Source of the DNA: CAVOBC01 sp963693635
GTDB taxonomy: Bacteria > Pseudomonadota > Gammaproteobacteria > Pseudomonadales > Azotimanducaceae
Direction: 5' to 3'
Length of the DNA: 5,886 nucleotides
NCBI GenBank assembly: GCA_963693635.1
Contig: CAVOBC010000306.1
Coordinates: 1-5,886, forward strand
Positions 1-5,886 of this stretch are shown in pieces. Numbering within the stretch: the first letter of the stretch is position 1; each line of letters begins with the position of its first letter. The position numbers were made by a program, and so were the translations under genes. Under the pieces are notes generated by a model that was not told where the DNA came from, did no database searches, and saw only the letters and a program-made list of their open reading frames with translations.

Positions 1-41
1 ACGCGCTGCGCCGGCAGCTCGCGACACTGGAAGCAGAAGAG

Positions 42-686
42 ATGTCGCGGTCTGAGCCGCCGGCATTTGATCGGCTGGCGGCGGCACCCACTGACGACGA
101 CCGGCCCGTTGGTGCGGCGCCCGCTACCGGCGTCGAAGCGCGGCCGCGGCGCAAGCCCATGCCGGACTATGTTGGCAATGCAGTTGCGGTCGCCGTTGGC
201 TTCGCGCTGTCACGTCTAGGACCCGTTGCCGATCTCTTGCGCCAGGTCGTGGCCGCTTACCGACATTACCGCGGCCAGGGCAAGAGCACGGCGTTTGCGC
301 TGACCGCCTTTGGTGCGGTCGCGTTGATAACGGGCTTCGGCTATCTGCTGCAGCAGACGTTCTTCGTTCTTCTCAATGATCTCGCCCGGGTGAGTACGGG
401 GGCGGTGGTTGCAACACTGGTCCTGGCGGTGGGTGTTGAGATCCGTCGTCGTCAGCCGCGCTATGCCGACTATGCGAGCGCGCTGGTCGCTATATCGATC
501 GTGCTCTTCTATCTCATCGTGTTCTTTGCCGGGCCCCATTATGACCTCGTTGGTGAAGTGGCGACGTTTGCCCTATTTGCCGGGGTGACGGGCGTCGGAC
601 TCGCGGTCGCACTGCTGTTCGTCATTCGAGTGGTTGCGGTTTTGACGCTCGCCGGTGGCGCACTCGCACCGTTTGTCCTCGCGTAG
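42..686 (+). CDS. N-terminal fragment of the DUF2339 protein, ended by an in-frame TAG
   Basis: From the ATG at 42 this reads 214 residues. Residues 1-40 are polar and Pro/Arg-rich. About five hydrophobic helices follow, at roughly 84-104, 118-134, 145-163, 172-195 and 196-213, with an arginine-rich loop (EIRRRQPRYADY) at about 133-144. The ATG has no clear Shine-Dalgarno (ggaagcagaagag precedes it, purine-rich at best), and in-frame coding continues upstream, so it may be an internal methionine. The fragment stops in the middle of a hydrophobic stretch (GGALAPFVLA) where relatives carry on, so it is an incomplete product. If made, it would be a short membrane protein lacking most of the helices. 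An automated annotation would probably call this as a gene. Confidence 0.45.
   Translation: MSRSEPPAFDRLAAAPTDDDRPVGAAPATGVEARPRRKPMPDYVGNAVAVAVGFALSRLGPVADLLRQVVAAYRHYRGQGKSTAFALTAFGAVALITGFGYLLQQTFFVLLNDLARVSTGAVVATLVLAVGVEIRRRQPRYADYASALVAISIVLFYLIVFFAGPHYDLVGEVATFALFAGVTGVGLAVALLFVIRVVAVLTLAGGALAPFVLA
684..686 (+). other. In-frame amber codon inside the DUF2339 gene
   Basis: The frame is open on both sides of this TAG. Before it come residues GGALAPFVLA. After it the same frame gives VLHDGGWASREEFAV, then hydrophobic helices without another stop until 1400. A single substitution explains it, for example CAG (Gln) to TAG or TGG (Trp) to TAG. Reassignment of TAG as a sense codon is unlikely, because the repaired DUF2339 frame, the CoA-transferase and ppnN all end at TAG. 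Confidence 0.8.
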
Positions 687-1198
687 GTACTGCATGACGG
701 CGGTTGGGCGAGCCGCGAAGAGTTTGCTGTCACCCATGGTTCCCTGCAGGTTCTGCTCGCCCTTGCGGCTGTGTGGCTCAGCCGCCGACTCGGCGGGGAT
801 CGTCTTGCGATCTTCAGCTTTGGGCTCTCCACGCTGGTGGTTGAGGCCTATGTGTATCTGGGCGACACGGGGGTCGGACTGGGGGTTGTTGCAGAGCTCC
901 TCTTTCTGATCTACGGCGCTCACGGTGTTCTTCGCGCTCGCGGACCCGGCCGCCCGGACGGTGCTGCGCAGTTGCTGGTTGCCAACCTGATGATGAGCGC
1001 AGCGGCCCTGATGTTATGTCTCAACGACCCGGTTGTCCTCGGCTGGGTCGCCCTCGGCAACGCAGGTGCGGCGGGCGCCTGCTTTTTCCTGGCGCGCCGC
1101 GATCGACTGGTCTGCTCGGATGGCGGGACGCAGGGATTGCTCGCACTCTATGCGGCAGCCTTCGTGGGACTCGCGATCTACAGCTCCGTGGGTGGTGA

Positions 1199-2998
1199 AT
1201 GGCGGAACCTGCTATGGGGGGTGAAGCCGTTCTGCTGGTGTGGGCGGGCGCGATCTGCCAGTTGCGCGCAATGCGTTATGAGGGCTACGCCGGGGTTTGG
1301 CTGGTTGTTGGCTGGACGTTTGTCGACTTCCTTGATGTCGGTCCCGCAAACGTGGGTGACGAGTTGCCGCTGCTGCTGTTCGCAAGCGGTGGTGCGCTGA
1401 TCGCGACCGCGTGGTTGATGCATCGATTTCGTGACATCACGATGGTCCCGGCGACGGAGACTGGCGTAGTAGGTCAGACGGGTGAGAGGGGTGAGACGGA
1501 ACGGTCGGGAAGCCAGGCGTGGATGCGTGATCGGGCTCGGCGGTCGCTAAACGAGGGTCGGCTCTTCACTCTGTTCAGTAACGGCGCGTTTTGCTGGTTC
1601 AGTGTGGCGACGCTCGCGGCCGGTTACATCGTCGCTCCCGACTACTATCTGTGTCTGGCCATCGTGCCGATGGCAGTTCACATCTACCGGTCAACCGCCC
1701 TCGGCTCGTCGTTCCTTTACTGGTTTGGACAAGCGCATTGGGCGATCCTTGTGGGCGGTCTGTTGGCCGGTGCCGTTGCTGCGGGGGCCGTCTCGTTTCA
1801 TCGCCTGGACTGGCCAGCCCGGATCGTTGTGCTCGAAATCGGCGCGCTGACGTGGGCGCTTGAGTGGTATTACGCAAGGGCGGTCGTCGTGATGCTGGGC
1901 GAGAGGCGTCGCAGGCTGTGGCCGCGCCTTATGGCCGCACGTGCGTTGCGGCTGCTGTTATACGTCCTGGTGCCCGTTGTCACGCTGCCGACGTGGACGC
2001 GTCTGACGGGGGATGAACCCGGGCTTGGTATCTGGGGTTCCTGCGTCATCGCCCATGGGCTGGCGTTGCTGGTCGGGACCGGCCGTCGAGCCGTTATAAG
2101 AGCGGGTGGTCTCCGGGTGCACGGGGAGGCGCTTGTCGCCAACGAGGCCCGCCTCTTTGTGGTTGTGGCGGCTTTCCTGGGTATTGCGGCTGCGTTCTTG
2201 AGCGAGGACTTGCTGATTCTTGGAGTCGGGCTCGTCGTCCTTGCCGGACTCTCGCTGCTGACCGGTGCCGAGCGCTGGCGGCAGGAGTCGGCGGCCTTGT
2301 ATCGATCTGATGTTGTCTGCCTCCTGCACTATCTGGGGGCAACGATGTTTCTTGTTGTGTATGAAGTCTCGGGTGAGGAGGCCTGGGCGTTTGCTGGCGT
2401 TGTGCTGTGGTACACCGCGTTGTTGCGACTTGCCCCGCGGGTCCGTCGTGTGCGCTGGGTGATCCGATCAGCCTTCGTCATGGTTTGGCTGGCGGCGGCC
2501 TGCGGCCTTGCGATGAGTAACGTCGGCTTGTCCGCGCTGGTCACTGCGCTGATGATCGTGGTTTGCCTCTTTTTCCTCACCTATCGAGCAGGACGTTATC
2601 AGCGCTTCTACCGCAAGTTACTGGGGCCGCCTGCGGTCAAATACGGGCTCTTGCATGCGGCGGTAGTGGTTGCCTACATGGTTGTCGCTAAAGTGACAGG
2701 CTTCGGTGCCCTGGGCGCGTGGGTTACCGTCGCGCTTGTTGTGCATGCGACGATCGTGCTCTTTTCGTCCCAATCGACCGGGTTGGGTGGCACGCTGCGC
2801 ATCGCCGTGGGCATCTATGGCCTTGCCGTTGTGAAGATCTTGTTTGCGGACATCGCGGGCTTCAGCACACTTGAGAAGACCCTCGCATTCATGGCTATCG
2901 GTGTGATCCTGCTTGGCGCCGCGTATGGTTTTCAGCGTCTACGCGATTCTACTTCTGCGGAGGTTGACCCGGAGCTTCCCGACAAGGCTGCGCCGTAG
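1199..2998 (+). CDS. C-terminal fragment of the DUF2339 protein (599 codons from an internal ATG)
   Basis: This is the longest open segment of the broken gene and would probably be called as a separate gene. It starts at an ATG inside the upstream coding sequence with no good Shine-Dalgarno. Its first residues (MAEPA) belong to the wrong frame: real family sequence resumes at about GGEAVLLVWAGAICQL. It contains about a dozen hydrophobic helices separated by Arg-rich loops (for example GERRRRLWPR and RLAPRVRRVRWVIR), and a hydrophilic Gly/Thr/Glu-rich loop at about residues 83-115. It ends with the diagnostic C-terminal helix pair GLAVVKILFADIAGF and GVILLGAAYGFQRL, then a polar tail. I read it as the back half of the upstream gene, not an independent protein. 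Confidence 0.5.
   Translation: MAEPAMGGEAVLLVWAGAICQLRAMRYEGYAGVWLVVGWTFVDFLDVGPANVGDELPLLLFASGGALIATAWLMHRFRDITMVPATETGVVGQTGERGETERSGSQAWMRDRARRSLNEGRLFTLFSNGAFCWFSVATLAAGYIVAPDYYLCLAIVPMAVHIYRSTALGSSFLYWFGQAHWAILVGGLLAGAVAAGAVSFHRLDWPARIVVLEIGALTWALEWYYARAVVVMLGERRRRLWPRLMAARALRLLLYVLVPVVTLPTWTRLTGDEPGLGIWGSCVIAHGLALLVGTGRRAVIRAGGLRVHGEALVANEARLFVVVAAFLGIAAAFLSEDLLILGVGLVVLAGLSLLTGAERWRQESAALYRSDVVCLLHYLGATMFLVVYEVSGEEAWAFAGVVLWYTALLRLAPRVRRVRWVIRSAFVMVWLAAACGLAMSNVGLSALVTALMIVVCLFFLTYRAGRYQRFYRKLLGPPAVKYGLLHAAVVVAYMVVAKVTGFGALGAWVTVALVVHATIVLFSSQSTGLGGTLRIAVGIYGLAVVKILFADIAGFSTLEKTLAFMAIGVILLGAAYGFQRLRDSTSAEVDPELPDKAAP
1216..1221 (+). other. Frameshift at a G6 run in the DUF2339 gene
   Basis: Up to the G run the frame used from 687 gives GGEWRNLLWG. 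Beyond it that frame turns into a Cys/Arg/Ser-rich non-membrane sequence ending at 1400. The frame one base back gives GGEAVLLVWAGAICQL, a typical continuing helix. Adding one G (G7) gives a smooth join, NLLWGGEAVLLVWAG. The lesion is therefore a one-base loss in a homopolymer, from slippage during replication or a base-calling error. Confidence 0.8.
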
Positions 2999-3026
2999 CG
3001 TGTCCGTTGATGTCGGTTGGCTGAGG

Positions 3027-3032
3027 TATAGT
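3027..3032 (+). promoter_or_regulatory. Possible -10 element for the GST/CoA-transferase pair
   Basis: TATAGT matches the sigma-70 -10 consensus at five of six positions. It lies 34 bases before the GST start, in the only non-coding gap upstream of the pair. The nearest -35-like hexamer, TTGATG at 3007-3012, is only 14 bases away, which is too close for a good promoter. The -35 is therefore weak or absent, and the call rests on the -10 and its position. Confidence 0.3.
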
Positions 3033-3054
3033 CACGCCATCTTTAAGTGACCCT

Positions 3055-3058
3055 GAGG
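3055..3058 (+). promoter_or_regulatory. Shine-Dalgarno for the GST-like gene
   Basis: GAGG sits eight bases before the ATG at 3067, close to ideal spacing. It supports this ATG as the start, in agreement with the protein beginning directly at the first beta strand of the thioredoxin-like fold. Confidence 0.6.
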
Positions 3059-3066
3059 CGCGACGA

Positions 3067-3672
3067 ATGCTCAACATCTATCACGTACCTGGAACCCGGT
3101 CTGTTCGCGCCATCTGGGCGTGCGAGGAATTGCAGGTTGCCTACGAAGTGACGCCGGTCGACTTCAGCGCCGAATATCGCAAGAGCGATGAGTGGCGAAA
3201 GTTGAACCCGGTCGGCAAGGTACCCGCGATGACCGATGGTGACTTCGCGATGTTCGAGTCTGGCGCGATGATGCAGTACATCCTTGACCGCTACGGGGAC
3301 GGGCAATTGCAACCGACGCCGGGAACCATTGAACACGCAACCTACCTGCAGTGGTGCTGGTTTGCCGAAGCGACCTTCGCGCGGCCGCTGGGTGAGGTGG
3401 TGAACCACCGCCGCACGTTTGGTGACGATGCGCAGGACGCGATCATCAATGAGATGCAGGGCCGGGCGCTGCTGTGTGCGAAAGCGCTCGACGATGTCGT
3501 CGCCACGCAGGATTACGTCCTTGCCGGTGGCTTCTCGGGCGCGGACATCATGATGGGCTATTCGCTGCTGCTGTGTGGTCGCATGGCACCGTGGGGCGAT
3601 GACTGCAGCAACGTGAGTGCCTATTTCGACCGCCTGAAGGCGCGTCCCGCATTCGCCAAAGCGTCACAATAA
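3067..3672 (+). CDS. Glutathione S-transferase family protein
   Basis: This is a cytosolic GST-like protein of 201 residues, the usual length. The N-terminal thioredoxin-like domain covers about residues 1-78. LNIYHVPGTRSVRAIWACEE at 2-21 is the first strand and helix, with Ser12 at the position of the catalytic serine in related bacterial GSTs. NPVGKVPAM at 47-55 holds the cis-proline (Pro53), and Glu64-Ser65 form the usual glutathione gamma-glutamyl contact. The all-helical C-terminal domain covers about 88-201. It includes the N-capping box S-G-A-D at 157-160 (Ser157, Asp160) in FSGADIMMGY, conserved for GST folding. Family knowledge suggests glutathione conjugation or a related thiol reaction, but the substrate cannot be read. 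The start is fixed by a good Shine-Dalgarno. Its stop overlaps the next gene's start, so the two probably act together, perhaps on a CoA-activated or xenobiotic compound; that link is inference. Confidence 0.92.
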   Translation: MLNIYHVPGTRSVRAIWACEELQVAYEVTPVDFSAEYRKSDEWRKLNPVGKVPAMTDGDFAMFESGAMMQYILDRYGDGQLQPTPGTIEHATYLQWCWFAEATFARPLGEVVNHRRTFGDDAQDAIINEMQGRALLCAKALDDVVATQDYVLAGGFSGADIMMGYSLLLCGRMAPWGDDCSNVSAYFDRLKARPAFAKASQ

Positions 3673-3674
3673 TG
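3670..3674 (+). promoter_or_regulatory. TAATG stop/start overlap coupling GST to CoA-transferase
   Basis: The GST stop TAA (3670-3672) shares its last A with the CoA-transferase ATG (3672-3674). The bases just upstream (gccaaagcgtcacaa) hold no Shine-Dalgarno. Reinitiation by ribosomes finishing the GST is therefore the likely way the second gene is translated, which would keep the two products in fixed proportion. Confidence 0.6.
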
Positions 3675-4961
3675 GGGGGTGCAGACGACGCTCCGGACCA
3701 GCCGTTTGCTGGTATACGGATCGTCGAGTTCGGCCAGTTTGTCGCCGTGCCCTTCGCTGGACAACTGCTCGCCGAGGGTGGCGCTGATGTCATAAAGGTG
3801 GAAGCCCCGGAGGGTGACCCCACGCGAAAGCTCAACCAGATTGCGCCTAACGAGTCACGGACGTTTATTTCGCGAAATCGGGGCAAGCGCTCGCTGCCGC
3901 TCAAGGTGTCTGATCCGGCGGCAAAGCCCGTGATCGAAGCGCTGCTTGTGTGGGCGGACGTGGTGCTCATGAATTTTCGTCCCGGGCTCGCCGACCGGAT
4001 CGGCCTTGGCAGTGAGGCGCTGCTTGAACGCTATCCGCAGCTGATCGTTGGCAATGTAACGCCGTTCGGCAAAGAGGGGCCGGATGCGGGCCTCGCTGGC
4101 ATGGACATTGTTGTACAAGCGCGGAGCGGTTTGATGGCCGCCAATGGCCGCTATGTCGATGGCCGTCCTGCGCCTGGCGATCCGGTGAGCGCGGACTACA
4201 TGTGCGCCATGACACTGTCGTTTGCGGTTGCGTCTGCGCTTTTGCGACGCGAACGCACCGGGCGTGGTGGCACGGTTGATGTCTCGCTCATGCAAGCGGC
4301 AATGACGCTTGCCAACAATCAACTGACGCGTTCCGAAGTCCGCGATCGTGACAAGCATGCAGCCGTGAAGGAACAGCTCGCTGAGCTGCGTCGCGCGGGG
4401 GTGCCATTTTCGGAGCAGGCCGAGAAGATTCCGTCGGCGCGTGCGATGCCGCTCCTGATGGTGTACTTCCGCACGTACGACACGGCTGATGGCACGATCG
4501 CTGTTGCGTGCGGCAGCCACAAGCTTCGGGTTGGGTTTCTCGAGGTGACCGGCCTTGCCGATGGCTCGCTTTCGAGCAGCTCACAAGAGGGGCTTGATGG
4601 TCATTACGACGGGCTCAAGCAAGAAGCTGAATCGCTGTTCGCAACGCGCACGTCTGACGACTGGATTGCCGCGTTGAGCGAAGGTGGCATCCCGGTCTCG
4701 AGTGTTCGGTTTCCGCTGGAGCTGTTTGACGATCCCCAGGCCATTGCCAACGACATGTTTCACCTGTTGCCGCACGCGACGGCGGGGGACATGCGTGTAC
4801 TCGCACCGCCCGTCAAGATGGATGCTGATGGTTTCCAACCGGGTCGCCCGATGGCGTCTTTCGGGAGTGATACGACGGAAATCCTGGCGGAGATCGGCGT
4901 CGGGGACGATGACCTCGCGGCACTTGCGGCGGCGGGGGTCACGCATACGGGCGACGGCTAG
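3672..4961 (+). CDS. Family III CoA-transferase (CaiB/BaiF type)
   Basis: Members move CoA from an acyl-CoA donor to a carboxylic acid acceptor through an aspartyl-CoA intermediate in the cytosol. The 429 residues match the family's usual length of about 400. Visible motifs are FAGIRIVEFGQFVAVPFAGQ at 12-31, then LLAEGGADVIKVEAPEGDP to residue 50, and NRGKRSLPL near 69-77. NFRPGLADRIGLG follows at 101-113, then TPFGKEGPDAG at 130-140. PGDPVSAD at 168-175 holds Asp175, which aligns with the catalytic aspartate of formyl-CoA transferase and CaiB. The C-terminal part has FRTYDTADGTIAVAC and FATRTSDDWIAAL, typical of the family. I do not see the GGGG loop of formyl-CoA transferase, so oxalate/formate specificity is not supported. 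The ATG shares a base with the GST stop (TAATG) and has no Shine-Dalgarno of its own, pointing to translational coupling. The substrate is unknown. Confidence 0.93.
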   Translation: MGGADDAPDQPFAGIRIVEFGQFVAVPFAGQLLAEGGADVIKVEAPEGDPTRKLNQIAPNESRTFISRNRGKRSLPLKVSDPAAKPVIEALLVWADVVLMNFRPGLADRIGLGSEALLERYPQLIVGNVTPFGKEGPDAGLAGMDIVVQARSGLMAANGRYVDGRPAPGDPVSADYMCAMTLSFAVASALLRRERTGRGGTVDVSLMQAAMTLANNQLTRSEVRDRDKHAAVKEQLAELRRAGVPFSEQAEKIPSARAMPLLMVYFRTYDTADGTIAVACGSHKLRVGFLEVTGLADGSLSSSSQEGLDGHYDGLKQEAESLFATRTSDDWIAALSEGGIPVSSVRFPLELFDDPQAIANDMFHLLPHATAGDMRVLAPPVKMDADGFQPGRPMASFGSDTTEILAEIGVGDDDLAALAAAGVTHTGDG

Positions 4962-4974
4962 TATGTAGTCGCCC
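4949..4974. terminator. GC-rich hairpin at the convergent gene ends
   Basis: GGGCGAC (4949-4955) and GTCGCCC (4968-4974) form a perfect seven-base stem around a 12-base loop that contains the CoA-transferase stop codon. The hairpin lies between two convergent genes separated by only 15 bases, a natural place for a terminator serving both strands. Neither side has a T-run, so it is not a standard intrinsic terminator. It may instead protect the 3' end or be chance in GC-rich DNA. Confidence 0.35.
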
Positions 4975-4976
4975 CG

Positions 4977-5886
4977 CTAAGTCGTTTCGATCGAGTAACA
5001 CGGCAGGTAGTTTTCGGACTGCAGCTTTAGCCGGCTTTGCCTGACGAAACTCTCAAGCAGTTCGTCCAGCGCATGGGCGAGCACCGGCTCACCGCGGATG
5101 CGGAACGGCCCGTGTTCACGGATGGCGCGTATCCCTTCCGGTTTCACATTGCCTGCGACGATGCCGGACAGTGCCTTGCGCAGCTCGATCGCGAGGGACT
5201 GGGGCGGCTGGTCCGTGCTGAGATCGAGGCTCGACATGCGCTCGTGCGTGGGCTCGAACGGCTGCTGCAGTTCAAGGTCGATGCGCAGATTCCAGTTATA
5301 GGCATACGACTCGTCGGTCTTGCGCCGATAGCGTTTCGTTCGCTCGCCCCCCTCTGAGACTTCTTGAGCGACCGCCTGGGGATCGCCCACAATAACGGTG
5401 TAGTGCTTCGCCACCTTGTCACCGAGCGCTGTACGCAGGAAGCGGTCAATGGAAGTGAAATAGTCGGCACTCTCGGCCGGGCCGGTAAAAATGAGCGGAA
5501 ATGGTCCGCGGTTGCGCGGGTTCATCAGCAAGCTGAGGACGTAAAGGATCTCCTCGGTTGTCCCCGCCCCGCCTGGAAAGACGATGGTGCTGTGTGCGAG
5601 CCTGACAAAAGCTTCAAGGCGCTGTTCAATGTCAGGCAGGATCACGAGTTCGTTGACGATGGGGTTCGGCGACTCTGAGGCGATGATGCCGGGTTCGGTG
5701 ATGCCGAGATAGCGTCCTTGCACGAATTGTTTGGCGTGGCCAATCGCCGCGCCTTGCATGGGCCCCTTCATCGCACCGATGCCGCAGCCCGTGCCAATGT
5801 CGATGCCGCCCGCAGGCCGCGCTGATAGCGCACCTGCTTGGTGTATTCGTACTCGATGCGGTCGATGGAATGCCCGCCCCAGCAGA
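4977..5886 (-). CDS. ppnN: Nucleotide 5'-monophosphate nucleosidase PpnN (YgdH, LOG family), 5'-partial with a frameshift
   Basis: In E. coli, PpnN cleaves purine and pyrimidine nucleoside monophosphates to the base and ribose 5-phosphate, and it responds to (p)ppGpp. Counting from the internal Met at 5771, the visible 264 residues start inside the LOG domain. TEPGIIASESPNPIVNELVI is at 25-44, PDIEQRLEAFVRLAH at 46-60, and the diagnostic PGGAGTTEE at 66-74 (Glu74 at the catalytic position). The C-terminal extension follows: YAYNWNLRIDLEL at 156-168, PFEPTHERM at 171-179, SGIVAGNVKPEGIRAI at 202-217, and the end LPCYSIETT, close to E. coli (IPCYEICT). Coding continues upstream of that Met (GIDIGTGCGIGAM), so it is not the true start. 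Further upstream a different frame encodes CWGGHSIDRIEYEYTKQV, matching the E. coli CWGGHSI region, so a frameshift lies between. The N-terminal third lies beyond the window. Confidence 0.9.
   Translation of the reverse strand, partial: LLGRAFHRPHRVRIHQAGALSARPAGGIDIGTGCGIGAMKGPMQGAAIGHAKQFVQGRYLGITEPGIIASESPNPIVNELVILPDIEQRLEAFVRLAHSTIVFPGGAGTTEEILYVLSLLMNPRNRGPFPLIFTGPAESADYFTSIDRFLRTALGDKVAKHYTVIVGDPQAVAQEVSEGGERTKRYRRKTDESYAYNWNLRIDLELQQPFEPTHERMSSLDLSTDQPPQSLAIELRKALSGIVAGNVKPEGIRAIREHGPFRIRGEPVLAHALDELLESFVRQSRLKLQSENYLPCYSIETT
5805..5812 (-). other. Frameshift in ppnN
   Basis: Reading on the minus strand, one frame gives CWGGHSIDRIEYEYTKQV then RYQRGL down to 5813. The frame of the rest of the gene gives GGIDIGTGCGIGAM from 5810 downward. 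The join is CTGCGGGCGGCATC. Either one base was lost (CGN GGC GGC) or two were gained: removing CG gives GLRGIDIGTGCG, the spacing I recall for relatives (GLR-x-x-D/N-I-x-TGCG). Continuing the first frame past the join gives AASTLARA, which does not resemble the family. Confidence 0.75.

Larger units (their letters stand above)
1..2998 (+). pseudogene. DUF2339-family multi-pass membrane protein, 5'-partial, broken by an amber codon and a frameshift
   Basis: This is a large inner-membrane protein of unknown function. Three open segments make one gene: frame A from the left edge to the TAG at 684-686, the same frame again from 687, then a frame one base back from about 1217 to the TAG at 2996-2998. 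DUF2339 hallmarks appear in order: a charged helical N-terminus, a run of hydrophobic helices, a GGALAPF segment like the family's GGFLTPLL, a long polytopic middle, and a C-terminus (VVKILFADIAGF then GVILLGAAYGFQRL) like the family's LKLFLVDL-L-YRILSF-LG end. Repaired length from ATG 42 is about 985 codons, as expected for long family members. The frame is open upstream of ATG 42 back to position 3 (ALRRQLATLEAEE, helical), so the true start is probably outside the window. Family assignment rests on recalled consensus. The gene is either a real pseudogene or an intact gene with sequence errors. Confidence 0.8.

Noticed and set aside
684..686. Genetic code with TAG as a sense codon, or pyrrolysine-type recoding
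   Set aside because: TAG also ends the repaired DUF2339 frame (2996-2998), the CoA-transferase (4959-4961) and ppnN (4977-4979) at natural C-termini, and no recoding element is visible.
1221..1400. Continuation of the upstream DUF2339 frame past the G run to a stop at 1398-1400
   Set aside because: The translation becomes Cys/Arg/Ser-rich and non-membrane, while the neighbouring frame gives proper helices. This is out-of-frame read-on after the lesion.
2999..3066. Possible terminator for the DUF2339 gene in the gap before the GST gene
   Set aside because: I found no stable stem followed by a T-run in these 68 bases.
1214..3681. The 10-mer ATGGGGGGTG occurs at 1214-1223 and again at 3672-3681
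   Set aside because: The second copy is the CoA-transferase start and is in frame. There is no further similarity around the two sites, so chance in G-rich DNA is sufficient.
3855..4520. A 221-codon open frame on the minus strand inside the CoA-transferase gene
   Set aside because: It is fully antisense to a well-supported gene, is rich in Arg/His and has no recognisable motif. It is a typical shadow frame in GC-rich coding DNA.
5037..5357. Plus-strand open frames opposite ppnN
   Set aside because: They are antisense to conserved PpnN sequence, show no family resemblance and have no convincing start signal.
1..5886. tRNA, rRNA, riboswitch, CRISPR, insertion sequence or defence-system genes
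   Set aside because: Almost all of the window is protein-coding with recognisable families. No repeat arrays, terminal inverted repeats, transposase motifs or structured RNA patterns were seen.

Overview
By eye the window is GC-rich (around 60 %) with dense, closely packed genes, which fits a proteobacterial chromosome. The best lineage clue is the right-hand gene. It carries both the LOG nucleosidase core and the C-terminal extension of the long PpnN/YgdH form, an architecture I associate mainly with Gammaproteobacteria. I see no mobile elements, RNA genes, CRISPR arrays or phage signatures.

Layout, left to right. (1) Positions 1-2998, + strand: one large multi-pass membrane protein gene of the DUF2339 family. 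It enters from the left edge and is broken twice, by an in-frame amber codon at 684-686 and by a one-base frameshift at a six-G run at 1216-1221. Repaired, it would read as a single protein of about 985 codons from the ATG at 42, plus whatever lies upstream. (2) 2999-3066: a short intergenic gap with a possible -10 element and a good Shine-Dalgarno. (3) 3067-3672: an intact GST-like gene. (4) 3672-4961: an intact family III (CaiB/BaiF) CoA-transferase whose ATG overlaps the GST stop codon (TAATG). (5) 4962-4976: a 15-base convergent gap, with a GC-rich hairpin spanning the CoA-transferase stop. (6) 4977-5886, - strand: ppnN, a nucleotide 5'-monophosphate nucleosidase. It runs off the right edge and has a frameshift near 5805-5812.

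How the genes relate: only the GST and CoA-transferase look like a functional unit, overlapping on one strand and probably translationally coupled. Their substrate cannot be read from the sequence. The DUF2339 gene and ppnN are independent neighbours.

The most notable feature is three reading-frame lesions in two genes within 5.9 kb, while the two genes between them are intact. Two are small indels in G/C-rich tracts, so sequence error is a serious alternative to genuine gene decay. I found no convincing sign of a new biological system.
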